DNA of 51,188 bases from Lachnospiraceae bacterium UBA938 (GCA_002293475.1 DBDG01000015.1:23392-74579), one strand, 5' to 3'; positions 37,463 to 45,945 are shown, numbered from the stretch's first letter. Translations and numbers: made by a program. Notes: generated from the letters alone by a model not told the origin.

Positions 37463-38458
37463 ATGTTTATATGGGACAGCGGGAGTACCGATCCATATTA
37501 TAACTTGGCATTCGAAGAATACTTGCTTAAGCAGGGCCATGACGGCAACGGACATGTTTATCTTTGGCAAAATAATAACGCAGTCATTATCGGCCGCTAT
37601 CAGAATATTTTAGCCGAGGTTGACCAGAAATACGCCAAAGCCAATAAGATCAGAATAGTCAGAAGAAATTCCGGCGGCGGGGCGGTTTTCCATGATCTTG
37701 GCAATCTGAACTATACTTTTATCCGCCGGAAAAAGCCGGCCGGCGGGGAAGCCTTCCGCGACTTTCTGGATCCGGTCATTCAGGCGCTTAATAGCTTGGG
37801 GCTGGAAGCGGTTCTATCGGGAAGAAATGATATCTTGCTCGGAGGACAAAAGATTTCCGGCAATTCACAGTATATAACCGGCGAGCAGGTATTGCTTCAT
37901 GGTACGCTTTTATTATGTTCGGATCTGACGGTCCTTAAAAAGGTATTGAAACATTCCGATAAACACCTTCTATCAAAGAGCACTAGGTCAACCCATGCTA
38001 GGGTGGCCAATATGGCGGATTTTCTAGAAAGCCCGCTCTCCGTTGCCGGATTGAAGGCGGCAATAACGACTCAGATAGCCAAGTCAGAACCGCTTCTGAA
38101 AGGAGAGCTGTCAGAAAGGAGCCGGAGGGAGATATTGAAGCTGGCACAAACAAAATACGCAGCGGCGGAATGGAATTATGGATCCGCGCCGCCCTATAAT
38201 ATTACCAGAGCGGGGCGCTTGCCGGCCGGTAACATCAAAATATATATGTTAGTGGAGGAAGGTAAGATCAGTCAGATCCACTTTGAAGGTGATTTTATCG
38301 CCCTTACAGATATTACGGAACTCGCAGAGGCATTTACCGGCTGCTGTTTCGGGGAGGATAATGAGGATAATGAGCGGGGATGGCCGGTTAAGAATATCGG
38401 TGCTTATATACGCGGCGTGACTGACCAAGAGTTTTATGGCTTGTTATATGGCAGATAA
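37463..38458 (+). CDS. lplA: Lipoate-protein ligase
   Basis: Protein of 331 residues, LplA family. It activates lipoate with ATP and attaches it to the lysine of lipoyl domains. Recognisable motifs are FIWDSGSTDPYYNLAFEEYL, RRNSGGGAVFHDLGNLNYTF, GRNDILLGGQKISGNSQ and the C-terminal accessory region. Its place inside the cluster, with E1, E2 and E3 genes, indicates that it lipoylates the dedicated E2 at Lys42. Only a weak ribosome site precedes the start, so its level may depend on translation of the upstream permease 11 bases away. Confidence 0.93.
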   Translation: MFIWDSGSTDPYYNLAFEEYLLKQGHDGNGHVYLWQNNNAVIIGRYQNILAEVDQKYAKANKIRIVRRNSGGGAVFHDLGNLNYTFIRRKKPAGGEAFRDFLDPVIQALNSLGLEAVLSGRNDILLGGQKISGNSQYITGEQVLLHGTLLLCSDLTVLKKVLKHSDKHLLSKSTRSTHARVANMADFLESPLSVAGLKAAITTQIAKSEPLLKGELSERSRREILKLAQTKYAAAEWNYGSAPPYNITRAGRLPAGNIKIYMLVEEGKISQIHFEGDFIALTDITELAEAFTGCCFGEDNEDNERGWPVKNIGAYIRGVTDQEFYGLLYGR

Positions 38459-38480
38459 TAATTGACACAGGAGAAGAGTT

Positions 38481-39872
38481 ATGAACCAACATTATGATAT
38501 CATTATAATTGGCGGCGGCGTGGCAGCCTGTGAGGCTGCTGAAATAGCCGCCAGAGACGGATACTCGGTGTTGCTTTTAGAAAAGGACAAATTGGGGGGA
38601 ACCTGTTTAAACAGCGGCTGCATACCATCTAAATACTACCTTTCCTTAGCCCATGACCTGGAGCAGCTGGGCGTCCGTAAGGAGCAGGGCCTGCTGATGG
38701 GAGAGGTCAATCCTGATTTTGGCCGGATAGCCCGGAAACAGCGGCAGGTAATTGCAAAGATGAGCGAAGGGGTCCACAAAAGTCTTTTAGCGGCCGGGGT
38801 GGATATTTTATGGGAAGAGGCCGCCACCGTTAAGGTTTTGGACGACGGGATCGCGGTTTTTGTCAAAGATAAATTATACTATGCCGGACATATAATCATC
38901 GCGACGGGCACCGAAACCCGGCTGCCCGCGCTGGCAGATATAGAGGAGGAAATAGATAACGGCTTTGTCATGACCAGCCGGACGCTTTTTGAAATACAGC
39001 AGCTGCCTGAAAGCATGGTAATTATCGGCGGCGGTATTGCAGGGATTGAGATGGCTTATGCCTTTGCCGGCTTTGGTACCGATGTGACTGTCGTGGAAAT
39101 GGCAGATGAAATCTTGTCATCGGTTGACCGGGAATATCGGCAGGAAATCAAAAATCTATTGAGCCGGCGGGGTATCCGATTTGTGGTTCAAGCCAATGTC
39201 ACGGCTGTATGTGAGGGCAGCGTTTTTTACACGACCGGAAAAGAGGAATATGCTGTCGAATGTGACATGGTTTACTTATGTACAGGACGAAAGCCGGTAA
39301 GCCGCCTTGCCGAAGGATTGTTAAAGATGGATCAGCAAGGTTTTATTATTACCGATCAGCAATATGAAACAAATCAACCCAATATCTATGCCATCGGGGA
39401 TGTGAACGGTAAGTCGCTGTTAGCCCATAGTGCCATTTCCCAAGCCAAGACAGTTATAGACTGGATACGCTCCGGCGCTATCCCGGCAAAAGTCATGCCG
39501 GTACCGCAGGTTATTTATCTTAGGCCGGAATATGCCCAGACAGGGGAAAGCGAAGACTCGGCGGTTCAAAAGGGCTTGGCTTTTGAAGCAGTCCGCTGTT
39601 CCATGAATTATAGCGGACGGTTTGTTGCCACCCATGGGGAGATGTACCGTTATGGCAGTATAAAATTATTGATCGGGGCGGATGAAGTAATCATCGGCGC
39701 TTGTGTTTTCTGCATGCAGGCCTCAGAAATTATTACCATTATCCAAGTCATGATGGCCGAAAAAATATCTTGCCGTGATATCGCAGACTACATCTTTCCG
39801 CATCCGACCGAGGGTGAAATAATCCGTAAATGCGTATCACTTTATTATTCAGCCGTCAGAAAGGAAGCATGA
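38481..39872 (+). CDS. lpdA: Dihydrolipoyl dehydrogenase (E3)
   Basis: Flavoprotein disulfide reductase of 463 residues. It has the N-terminal FAD fold IIIIGGGVA, the redox disulfide GGTCLNSGCIPSK, the NAD fold VIIGGGIAGIEMA and the C-terminal catalytic His-Glu pair in FPHPTEGE. It reoxidises the E2 dihydrolipoyl arm with NAD and completes the 2-oxoacid dehydrogenase complex of the cluster. Start supported by CAGGAG. The 3' end touches the next gene's alternative start by an ATGA. Confidence 0.94.
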   Translation: MNQHYDIIIIGGGVAACEAAEIAARDGYSVLLLEKDKLGGTCLNSGCIPSKYYLSLAHDLEQLGVRKEQGLLMGEVNPDFGRIARKQRQVIAKMSEGVHKSLLAAGVDILWEEAATVKVLDDGIAVFVKDKLYYAGHIIIATGTETRLPALADIEEEIDNGFVMTSRTLFEIQQLPESMVIIGGGIAGIEMAYAFAGFGTDVTVVEMADEILSSVDREYRQEIKNLLSRRGIRFVVQANVTAVCEGSVFYTTGKEEYAVECDMVYLCTGRKPVSRLAEGLLKMDQQGFIITDQQYETNQPNIYAIGDVNGKSLLAHSAISQAKTVIDWIRSGAIPAKVMPVPQVIYLRPEYAQTGESEDSAVQKGLAFEAVRCSMNYSGRFVATHGEMYRYGSIKLLIGADEVIIGACVFCMQASEIITIIQVMMAEKISCRDIADYIFPHPTEGEIIRKCVSLYYSAVRKEA

Positions 39873-39886
39873 AGAAAGGATATTTT

Positions 39887-40639
39887 ATGAAACCATATAA
39901 GTTTTTTTATTTTCCCTATGCCGGTGCTTCATCCATTACCTATAATGCATGGAAAGAATACTTTCAGCCGGAACTGGAACTGATATTGATAGATTATGCA
40001 GGTCATGGGGGCAGAAGAAATGAACCTTTATATTCATCGGTTGCGGAAGCTTGTGAGGATATATACGGTATTGTGAAGGAAAGGGTCAAGGAGAATGAAA
40101 TTTACTATCTTGGCGGCCATTGTATCGGTGCTATTATAGCATATGAATTATATCTTAAGATCCGGAAAAAGGGAGAGACCGTCACACCGGACGGGTTGTT
40201 TCTGTCCGGTCAGGGCGCTCCGGACCGGATTCAGGATGACGGCCTTGCCGATATGGATAGCCGGCAGTTGCTTCGGCATCTTAATCATACCGGTGTAATC
40301 GAAAGCGAACTGCTGGATGAGAAGATTTTCAATTATGTAAAAGAAATGGTAATTGAGCCGGTCAAGCGTGATTCAAAGATTTGCAATGAGTATAAATGCG
40401 ACTGCTCAGAGGCCAAGTTAGACTGTCATGTATGTGTGCAATATGGGTTAGATGAGCAACTCTATTCACCGGAAATGATGAAGCGGTGGGGCGTTTTTGC
40501 CGCCGCTCCGGTCAAGTTCTACGTTTATGACGCGGATCATTATTATATGGACACCTTATATGAAAGATATATATCCGATATCAAAGCCGAGATTTTAAAC
40601 TACACAGCAGGAGAATCACAACATGAACAATGTCCTTGA
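39887..40639 (+). CDS. Type II thioesterase-like protein with Cys nucleophile
   Basis: Alpha/beta-hydrolase of 250 residues, GrsT-like: FYFPYAGAS at the N-terminus, LIDYAGHGGR, an acid in QYGLDEQ and the histidine in DADHYYMD. The nucleophile elbow reads GGHCIGA, so the usual Ser is Cys79 (codon TGT). Cys thioesterases are known in some NRPS pathways, where they favour acyl transfer or unusual ring closure over hydrolysis. It may therefore act as an acyltransferase between carriers rather than as an editing hydrolase. ATG 39887 follows AAAGGA at the right distance; ATG 39869 would add six residues. It overlaps the adenylation gene by 17 bases. Confidence 0.88.
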   Translation: MKPYKFFYFPYAGASSITYNAWKEYFQPELELILIDYAGHGGRRNEPLYSSVAEACEDIYGIVKERVKENEIYYLGGHCIGAIIAYELYLKIRKKGETVTPDGLFLSGQGAPDRIQDDGLADMDSRQLLRHLNHTGVIESELLDEKIFNYVKEMVIEPVKRDSKICNEYKCDCSEAKLDCHVCVQYGLDEQLYSPEMMKRWGVFAAAPVKFYVYDADHYYMDTLYERYISDIKAEILNYTAGESQHEQCP

Positions 40640-42140
40640 ATATCTGGAAACAGCAAAGCGAAAGTATGGTAATAAGACCGCCCTAGTTGATCTGGAACAA
40701 AGCTGGACCTTCCATGAATTATGGCAAAAAGCCCGCAATATCGGTTTACATATGGCTGCCGTAATAAAACCCGGGGAGGCCGTCGGGGTGTATCTGGACA
40801 AAGGCTGTGATGCGATAGCCTGTTTTTTAGGCATTGTATATGCCGGCGGATTTTATGTTCCGCTCAATGTCAAGCATCCGATCAAGAGAATCACCCAGAT
40901 CCTGACGGCGGCGAATTGTCATACGGTGATTGCCAAGGATGAGCACCGGGAGCTTTTGGCGGAGAACTGTGACGCTGATATAGATGTAGTCGCCGTGGAC
41001 GCCCTAGGGGAAGCGGCGGAAGATAGTCCCCTTTTAGAGCAGATCCGCAGCAGGTCCATTGACCTTGATCCGCTTTACACCATGTTTACATCCGGTTCCA
41101 CCGGGAAACCCAAAGGGGTGGTCGTCAGCCATCGCGCGGTAATTAATTTCATTGATCAATTCACCGACCTGTTTCATATTACCAAGCATGATGTCATTGG
41201 CAATCAGGCGCCCTATGATTTTGATATTTCCGTTAAGGACATCTATTCGTTCCTGAAGACCGGAGCAACCATGTATATCATACCGTCGGATTATTTCTTG
41301 CAGCCGGTAAAACTACTTGATTTTTTGTGCAATAATCATATTACAACAATTATCTGGGCGGTTTCGGCTATGTGTATTGTATCGGGAATGGATGGCTTTG
41401 ACTATCGGGTCCCTGAGCTCAGCAAGATATTGTTTAGCGGCGAGATAATGCCAGGCTGGCACCTTAATTACTGGAAAAGCCATCTTCCGCAGGCAATGAC
41501 GGTTAACTTGTATGGGCCAACTGAAATCACCTGTAACTGTACCTACCATATCATAAAGAAAAACCTTGAGAAAGATGAGCGGATTCCCATCGGACGCGCA
41601 TTTCCCAATGTCAGGGTACTGCTTTTGGACAAAGGTCAGAATATAATAACGGAACCGGACGTCACGGGCGAGATATGGGTGTCGAGCGCATCGCTTGCCC
41701 TCGGCTATTATGGCGAACCGGAGCTGACCCGGGAAGTGTTTATCCAAAATCCGCATAACGGTTTTTATCGCGAGATTATGTACCGGACCGGAGATTTTGC
41801 CCAATATGGCCAAGATAAACAGCTTTATTTTATTTCCCGTAAAGACTTTCAGATTAAGCATATGGGACATCGGATAGAACTGGATGAAATAGCCGCCCAA
41901 ATAATGATTATTGAGGAAGTGAAAAGAGCAAGTTGCATTTATATTGAAGAAAAGGAGAGAATTATTGCTTTCTATGAAGGCAATATTGAGTCAAGAAAAA
42001 TCATCCAGTTCTTAAAAAAGCAGGTACCGCCCTATATGATACCGAATAAATGTATTGAATTAAAGCAGCTTCCGGTTACAGAAAGAGGAAAAACCGACCG
42101 CAGACAATTGATTTCTATCTACGAATCTTATGTCAGATGA
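40623..42140 (+). CDS. Free-standing adenylation enzyme, DltA-like
   Basis: Adenylate-forming enzyme of 505 residues with all core motifs: FTSGSTGKPKG (A3), FDISVKD (A4), LYGPTEIT (A5), YRTGDFA (A7) and the A10 lysine in ERGKTD. Length and style match D-alanine:carrier ligase (DltA) and related stand-alone adenylation enzymes. The substrate is not clear: by eye the pocket reads D-I-K-I-L-S-L-C-N-K. It is followed by a PLP decarboxylase and a DltC-like carrier, so it most likely loads an amino acid on that carrier. It is also the only other complete adenylation enzyme in the window and might serve carriers whose adenylation domain is dead. AGGAG precedes the start. Confidence 0.9.
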   Translation: MNNVLEYLETAKRKYGNKTALVDLEQSWTFHELWQKARNIGLHMAAVIKPGEAVGVYLDKGCDAIACFLGIVYAGGFYVPLNVKHPIKRITQILTAANCHTVIAKDEHRELLAENCDADIDVVAVDALGEAAEDSPLLEQIRSRSIDLDPLYTMFTSGSTGKPKGVVVSHRAVINFIDQFTDLFHITKHDVIGNQAPYDFDISVKDIYSFLKTGATMYIIPSDYFLQPVKLLDFLCNNHITTIIWAVSAMCIVSGMDGFDYRVPELSKILFSGEIMPGWHLNYWKSHLPQAMTVNLYGPTEITCNCTYHIIKKNLEKDERIPIGRAFPNVRVLLLDKGQNIITEPDVTGEIWVSSASLALGYYGEPELTREVFIQNPHNGFYREIMYRTGDFAQYGQDKQLYFISRKDFQIKHMGHRIELDEIAAQIMIIEEVKRASCIYIEEKERIIAFYEGNIESRKIIQFLKKQVPPYMIPNKCIELKQLPVTERGKTDRRQLISIYESYVR

Positions 42141-42152
42141 GGGGGTGATGAC

Positions 42153-43343
42153 ATGATACCACAAGATAAATATCGGCAGGTTGCCCAAGAATATGGAACG
42201 CCGGCTTATGTGTTTGATCTGGACGAAGCGGAAAATAGGGTGGCTGAGCTCAAAAAGCATCTTGCAAGTAATGTTACAATCTGCTACGCTATGAAGGCCA
42301 ATGCGTTTCTGGCGGAAAGATTAAGTAAGATCCCGTTGCCGCTGGAGGTATGCTCGCCTGGTGAGCTGGCAATCTGCAAACAATTGAAGGTCCGGGCAGA
42401 ACAGATTATTTATTCCGGCGTTAATAAGCAGCATGACGAGGTGCTTGAGGCGATACGGGCCGGCGTGAGGGAATATACCTGTGAATCTATTCAGCAGGCC
42501 GAAACCTTACAGGCTACGGCCAGCCAAGAAAAAGTAGTGATATCGGTTATAATGCGGCTTTCTTGCGGAAACCAGTTTGGCCTAGATGAAAAAGCAATGA
42601 TTAAGATCCTGGCGAGGAAGAAGCGTTACGATCATCTGACCTTCATTGGCCTGCAATATTATACTGGAACCCAGCACTGCCGGATAAAGATCATTCAAGA
42701 GGAGCTCAGCCGTTTAGCTACGCTTACCAAAGAGCTGAACCGGCGATTTGATTTACATATGCGGCGATTGGAATATGGGCCGGGCTTGCCGGTAGAATAT
42801 TTTAAGGATGAACATATTGATATGCTTCATCACGACCTGCCCTTTTTTATAGAACAAGTAAATGAACTGAGCAAGGACTGGGAAATCTTTTTGGAGCTGG
42901 GCCGTTACCTTGCGTCAGCAGCCGGAACCTATCTGTCCAAAGTGGTAGATGTCAAGACTACGGAAGATACGGACTATGCCATCATTGACGGAGGAATAAA
43001 TCATATTGTCTATACCGGTCAGATTATGAGTATGAAAGTCCCGCTTATATCCGTACTATCGAGTAAAGCAGTTGCGGACGACAAGGCAGTTACCATCTGT
43101 GGCTCGTTATGTACGGCAGCAGATGTGATTGTGAGAAATGTTTGCCTTGCCGAACTGAAGACAGGGGATATCCTTGCCTTTCATAATATCGGAGCCTATT
43201 CCGTGACAGAAGGTATTTATTTGTTTTTATCCAGAAAAATGCCGGCAGTATTGCTATATAGCACTGAAAAGGGCTTATTGCTGAAGCGGGATTTTATTGA
43301 TACATATCAAATAAACAGTGGAATGAAGGGAGATGTAATATGA
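42153..43343 (+). CDS. PLP-dependent fold III decarboxylase
   Basis: Protein of 396 residues from the ornithine/diaminopimelate decarboxylase family. The PLP lysine is Lys48 in CYAMKAN; other family marks are EYGPGLP (usual GGGLG), ELGRYLASAAG (usual EPGR) and CGSLCTAADV, where the CESxD substrate motif has become CTAAD. The altered substrate motif, and a carrier gene that overlaps its stop, argue against ordinary lysine biosynthesis (LysA). They favour a carrier-bound amino-acid decarboxylase like BtrK (butirosin) or FlvO (fluvirucin). The product would be a carrier-bound amine, for example a beta- or gamma-amino acyl unit if an acidic amino acid is loaded through its side chain. Confidence 0.85.
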   Translation: MIPQDKYRQVAQEYGTPAYVFDLDEAENRVAELKKHLASNVTICYAMKANAFLAERLSKIPLPLEVCSPGELAICKQLKVRAEQIIYSGVNKQHDEVLEAIRAGVREYTCESIQQAETLQATASQEKVVISVIMRLSCGNQFGLDEKAMIKILARKKRYDHLTFIGLQYYTGTQHCRIKIIQEELSRLATLTKELNRRFDLHMRRLEYGPGLPVEYFKDEHIDMLHHDLPFFIEQVNELSKDWEIFLELGRYLASAAGTYLSKVVDVKTTEDTDYAIIDGGINHIVYTGQIMSMKVPLISVLSSKAVADDKAVTICGSLCTAADVIVRNVCLAELKTGDILAFHNIGAYSVTEGIYLFLSRKMPAVLLYSTEKGLLLKRDFIDTYQINSGMKGDVI

Positions 43344-43573
43344 TAAACAGCCGGCTTTATGAAATTTTGTCAGACGCCCGCTCTGATATCGATTTTGAAC
43401 GGGAAACAGGGCTTATTGATCAGGGAATCCTGAATTCTTTTGATTTACTGTCGATTATCTCGGAAATAAATGAATCATTTGAGATTACCATCAAGCCAAT
43501 GGATATTTTACCGCAGAATTTTAATTCCGCTGAGTTAATGTGGAAAATGATCGAAACATATTTGAATACATAA
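43340..43573 (+). CDS. DltC-like carrier protein
   Basis: Carrier protein of 77 residues. Attachment Ser33 lies in ILNSFDLLSIISEI, with upstream GLIDQG, the pattern of D-alanyl carrier protein DltC and relatives. It starts within the decarboxylase stop (ATGA overlap) and belongs with the DltA-like enzyme two genes upstream. It is the expected substrate platform for both. It differs clearly from the ACP at 28605, which has GGWTSL, so the two free carriers probably serve separate supply branches. Confidence 0.85.
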   Translation: MINSRLYEILSDARSDIDFERETGLIDQGILNSFDLLSIISEINESFEITIKPMDILPQNFNSAELMWKMIETYLNT

Positions 43574-43599
43574 TAAATTATGAAGAGGAGAGTAGACAT

Positions 43600-44418
43600 A
43601 TGAATAAGGGAATCGACAATTTTGCGACAAAAAATGTGGTTGTTTTCAGTGTGCTGCTGGTCATCGTCACGATGCCGGTCGCTTGGGGCATCCTGTATCC
43701 CCTGCTTATTCCATTGGGAATGATGTGGTATAATGCGATAAAGTATACGGTGAGCGCGGTCTTGGCCTTGGTTTTTATGTATGTGTTATGGCAAAAAAAG
43801 GTATTTAGCTTCCGTAATCCCCGTTTTTTTAAGAACCTGTTTACTTTTGGCCTGCTGGGGGTTCTTGGGTCGGTCGGGGCTTTTTTTGTCAGCGGCGGTG
43901 TGGTTGACCTTAATCCCGGGCTGGGGCTTATTATCGGATGCATATGGATGAACCTAGCCATTGCCGTCAGTGAAGAGGTTATATTCAGAGGAATCTTGCT
44001 GAATACCATGTTATCCGTGTGGAAACATAAGAAAAATGTCATTTTCTTAGCTGTTGTAATCAGTAATATTATCTTCGGGCTCCGGCATCTGATTAATTTG
44101 GTCCTGATGCCGGATACGGTTGTCCTGACGGCGGCGCAGGTGATTTTTACCTTTATGGCCGGGGTCTACTTAAGTGCGGTTTTCCTCAGAACTAATAATA
44201 TCTGGGTCTGTGTAGTCATTCACTTCATGGAAGACCTAGGTGTTTCAATCTGGGAAATCTTTTCCTCGTCACAAGCCGCAGAAGCCAATCAGGACGGTTC
44301 ACTCTGGATGGCGGCCGGGATGATATTGGTTCAGCTGCCGTATTTGATTTTTGCCATCTTGATGCTCAGAGATAAAAAGTGGGATCGGTTAACCGACAAG
44401 ACAGCTTTCAACTATTGA
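43600..44418 (+). CDS. CPBP (Abi) family intramembrane protease
   Basis: Membrane protein of 272 residues with about eight helices and the three CPBP motifs: SEEVIFRG (EExxxR), FGLRH and IHFMED. These residues form the metal site of intramembrane proteases related to Rce1. In Gram-positive natural-product and bacteriocin loci such proteins often give self-immunity, and that is the best guess here. The open frame extends upstream into the carrier gene, but ATG 43600 follows AGAGGAGAG and starts at the first helix. Confidence 0.88.
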   Translation: MNKGIDNFATKNVVVFSVLLVIVTMPVAWGILYPLLIPLGMMWYNAIKYTVSAVLALVFMYVLWQKKVFSFRNPRFFKNLFTFGLLGVLGSVGAFFVSGGVVDLNPGLGLIIGCIWMNLAIAVSEEVIFRGILLNTMLSVWKHKKNVIFLAVVISNIIFGLRHLINLVLMPDTVVLTAAQVIFTFMAGVYLSAVFLRTNNIWVCVVIHFMEDLGVSIWEIFSSSQAAEANQDGSLWMAAGMILVQLPYLIFAILMLRDKKWDRLTDKTAFNY

Positions 44419-44455
44419 TTATGAGTCCGTTTAAGAAGCTGAATCAATAGCGGAC
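44412..44455 (+). promoter_or_regulatory. Intercistronic hairpin with possible pseudoknot
   Basis: CTATTGATT (44412-44420) and AATCAATAG (44442-44450) form a perfect 9-base-pair stem with a 21-base loop. The loop contains GTCCG (44425-44429), which can pair with CGGAC just after the stem (44451-44455), giving an H-type pseudoknot. The element begins at the stop codon of the CPBP gene and ends 26 bases before the aspartase start. It may limit read-through or translation of the last cluster gene. No T-run follows, so it is not an ordinary terminator. Confidence 0.4.
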
Positions 44456-44481
44456 ATGGGGTAGAGACAGGGGGTACAGAC

Positions 44482-45675
44482 ATGGATAAATTTCGAATTG
44501 AAAAAGATCTGCTCGGAGAAATGCCAATACCGGCGGAAGCCTATTATGGAATACATACTGTCAGAGCTTATGAAAATTTTTGCGTTAGCGATGAAAAACC
44601 GGACGGCGTCTTAATAAAAACCATGGCCTGGGTAAAAAAAGCATGTGTCCTAGCCAACCAGGACGGCAACAAGATTGAAGCGGATACCGCCGGTGCCATA
44701 GCCGATGCCTGCAATAAAATAGCCGCCGGCGGTTTCAACGGTCAATTCATCGTAAACCCGATCCAGGGCGGTGCCGGAACCTCGTTTAATATGAACGCCA
44801 ATGAAGTTATCGCCAATCTGTCGCTGGAAGCCTTGGGATACGAAAAAAGTAATTACGACATTATTGATCCGCTTGCCCATGTAAATATGTCACAGTCGAC
44901 TAATGACGTTCTGCCCACGGCTTTAAATCTGGCACTAATTCTCAAGCTGGAGCCCTTATTAAAAGCTTTGGCCGATGCAATTGAAACATTACATGTCAAG
45001 TCGAAGGAATTGGAATCGGCGGTAAAGATGGGAAGAACCCATTTAAACATGGCGGTGCCCATCAGTTTTGGCCAGAGTTTTGATGCATATGCAGCGGTGC
45101 TCGACCGTGATTACGAACGGATCAAGCAAGTAAAAAATGCTATCGGGAAAGTGCCGCTAGGAGGCACCATCGTCGGAACCGGACTGAACACGTCACCTTC
45201 CTATCGCAAAGCCGTGATCAGCCACTTACAGCAGATCAGCGGCATTAAGGTAGAAGCCTGTGCCAATCTGGCTGACGGTATTCAAAATGTTGATGACTAC
45301 ACCTCATTATTGTCGGCATTGAAGGTATGTATCCTGAATCTTTCTAAAATAGCTTCTGATTTAAGACTATTAGGTTCCGATGCCCAGTATGGAATCGGCG
45401 AACTGCTGATTCCGGCCCGGCAAATAGGTTCGTCATTTATGCCTGAGAAGGTTAATCCCGTCATGGCTGAGCTGATTAATCATGTGTCATTTTTGGTATG
45501 TGGTTATGATTTGGCAGTCAGCATGGCGGCGCAAGCGGGACAGCTTGAATTAAATGTCTATAAGCCGACGATTTCATATTGTCTATTTAAGTCAATCGGC
45601 CTGATGACAGAAGCCATTTCCCTTTTCAATGAATTTTGCTTAAAAAATCTCAAAGCGGCGCTAACAATTCATTGA
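44482..45675 (+). CDS. Aspartate ammonia-lyase-like protein, C-terminally truncated
   Basis: Protein of 397 residues of the aspartase/fumarase family; full aspartases are near 470 residues. Conserved regions are present: MGRTHLNMAVPISFGQSF, MSQSTNDVLPTA and the signature loop GSSFMPEKVNPV with its catalytic Ser. The sequence stops at about the point where the small C-terminal domain should begin (after FNEFCLKNLKAAL), and no continuation is seen in the other frames, so about 70 residues are missing. The stop codon lies in the -35 box of the next promoter. If active, it would release ammonia and fumarate from aspartate (or work in reverse), which fits the fumarate reductase-like genes of the same operon. 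AGGGGG precedes the start. Confidence 0.85.
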   Translation: MDKFRIEKDLLGEMPIPAEAYYGIHTVRAYENFCVSDEKPDGVLIKTMAWVKKACVLANQDGNKIEADTAGAIADACNKIAAGGFNGQFIVNPIQGGAGTSFNMNANEVIANLSLEALGYEKSNYDIIDPLAHVNMSQSTNDVLPTALNLALILKLEPLLKALADAIETLHVKSKELESAVKMGRTHLNMAVPISFGQSFDAYAAVLDRDYERIKQVKNAIGKVPLGGTIVGTGLNTSPSYRKAVISHLQQISGIKVEACANLADGIQNVDDYTSLLSALKVCILNLSKIASDLRLLGSDAQYGIGELLIPARQIGSSFMPEKVNPVMAELINHVSFLVCGYDLAVSMAAQAGQLELNVYKPTISYCLFKSIGLMTEAISLFNEFCLKNLKAALTIH

Positions 45676-45700
45676 CAACGACATCTGGCAGTGCTATGAT
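45672..45700 (+). promoter_or_regulatory. Sigma-A promoter of the lysine leader
   Basis: TTGACA (45672-45677), a 17-base spacer and TATGAT (45695-45700): an almost perfect vegetative promoter. It reads into the lysine riboswitch about 20 bases downstream. The -35 box contains the stop codon of the aspartase-like gene. Confidence 0.88.
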
Positions 45701-45719
45701 TGACTTAATTAAAAACAGG

Positions 45720-45884
45720 GATAGAGGTTGCGTTTTTCATCAGTAATTTTTCCGATGTGACAGGCACAGTTGAAGAAGAGTGAAAGGGAAAAACGCCGAA
45801 AGGATCTGATCTTCTGTAAATCGGACCTTGGGCATGCAGTGAAGAATTGCATGACTGTCATCAAGAAATTGATGGGGCGCTATC
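45720..45884 (+). promoter_or_regulatory. Lysine riboswitch (L box) aptamer
   Basis: Shows the conserved L-box blocks in order: GATAGAGGTTGCG, AGTAA, GAAAGGGAAAAACGCCGAAAG, a CTGTCA segment and TGGGGCGCTATC. The ends pair as GATAG (45720-45724) with CTATC (45880-45884), the closing P1 stem. The arrangement matches the Bacillus subtilis lysC leader closely. Lysine binding should favour the downstream terminator and switch off dapA and dapB. Confidence 0.93.
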
Positions 45885-45921
45885 GGAAGTATAACAGATA
45901 GATATTTGTTTATGCTCAGTA

Positions 45922-45945
45922 GCCGGCCGCATGCCGGCATTTTTG
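45922..45945 (+). terminator. Riboswitch expression-platform terminator
   Basis: GCCGGC (45922-45927), a five-base loop and GCCGGC (45933-45938), followed by ATTTTTG. A GC-rich hairpin with a T-run, placed 38 bases after the lysine aptamer, is an intrinsic terminator and the expected output of a transcription-attenuating L box. Confidence 0.85.

Noticed and set aside
42153..43343. Assignment of the fold III decarboxylase as housekeeping LysA next to dapAB
   Set aside because: It is separated from dapAB, overlaps a carrier gene and has altered EPGR and CESxD motifs.
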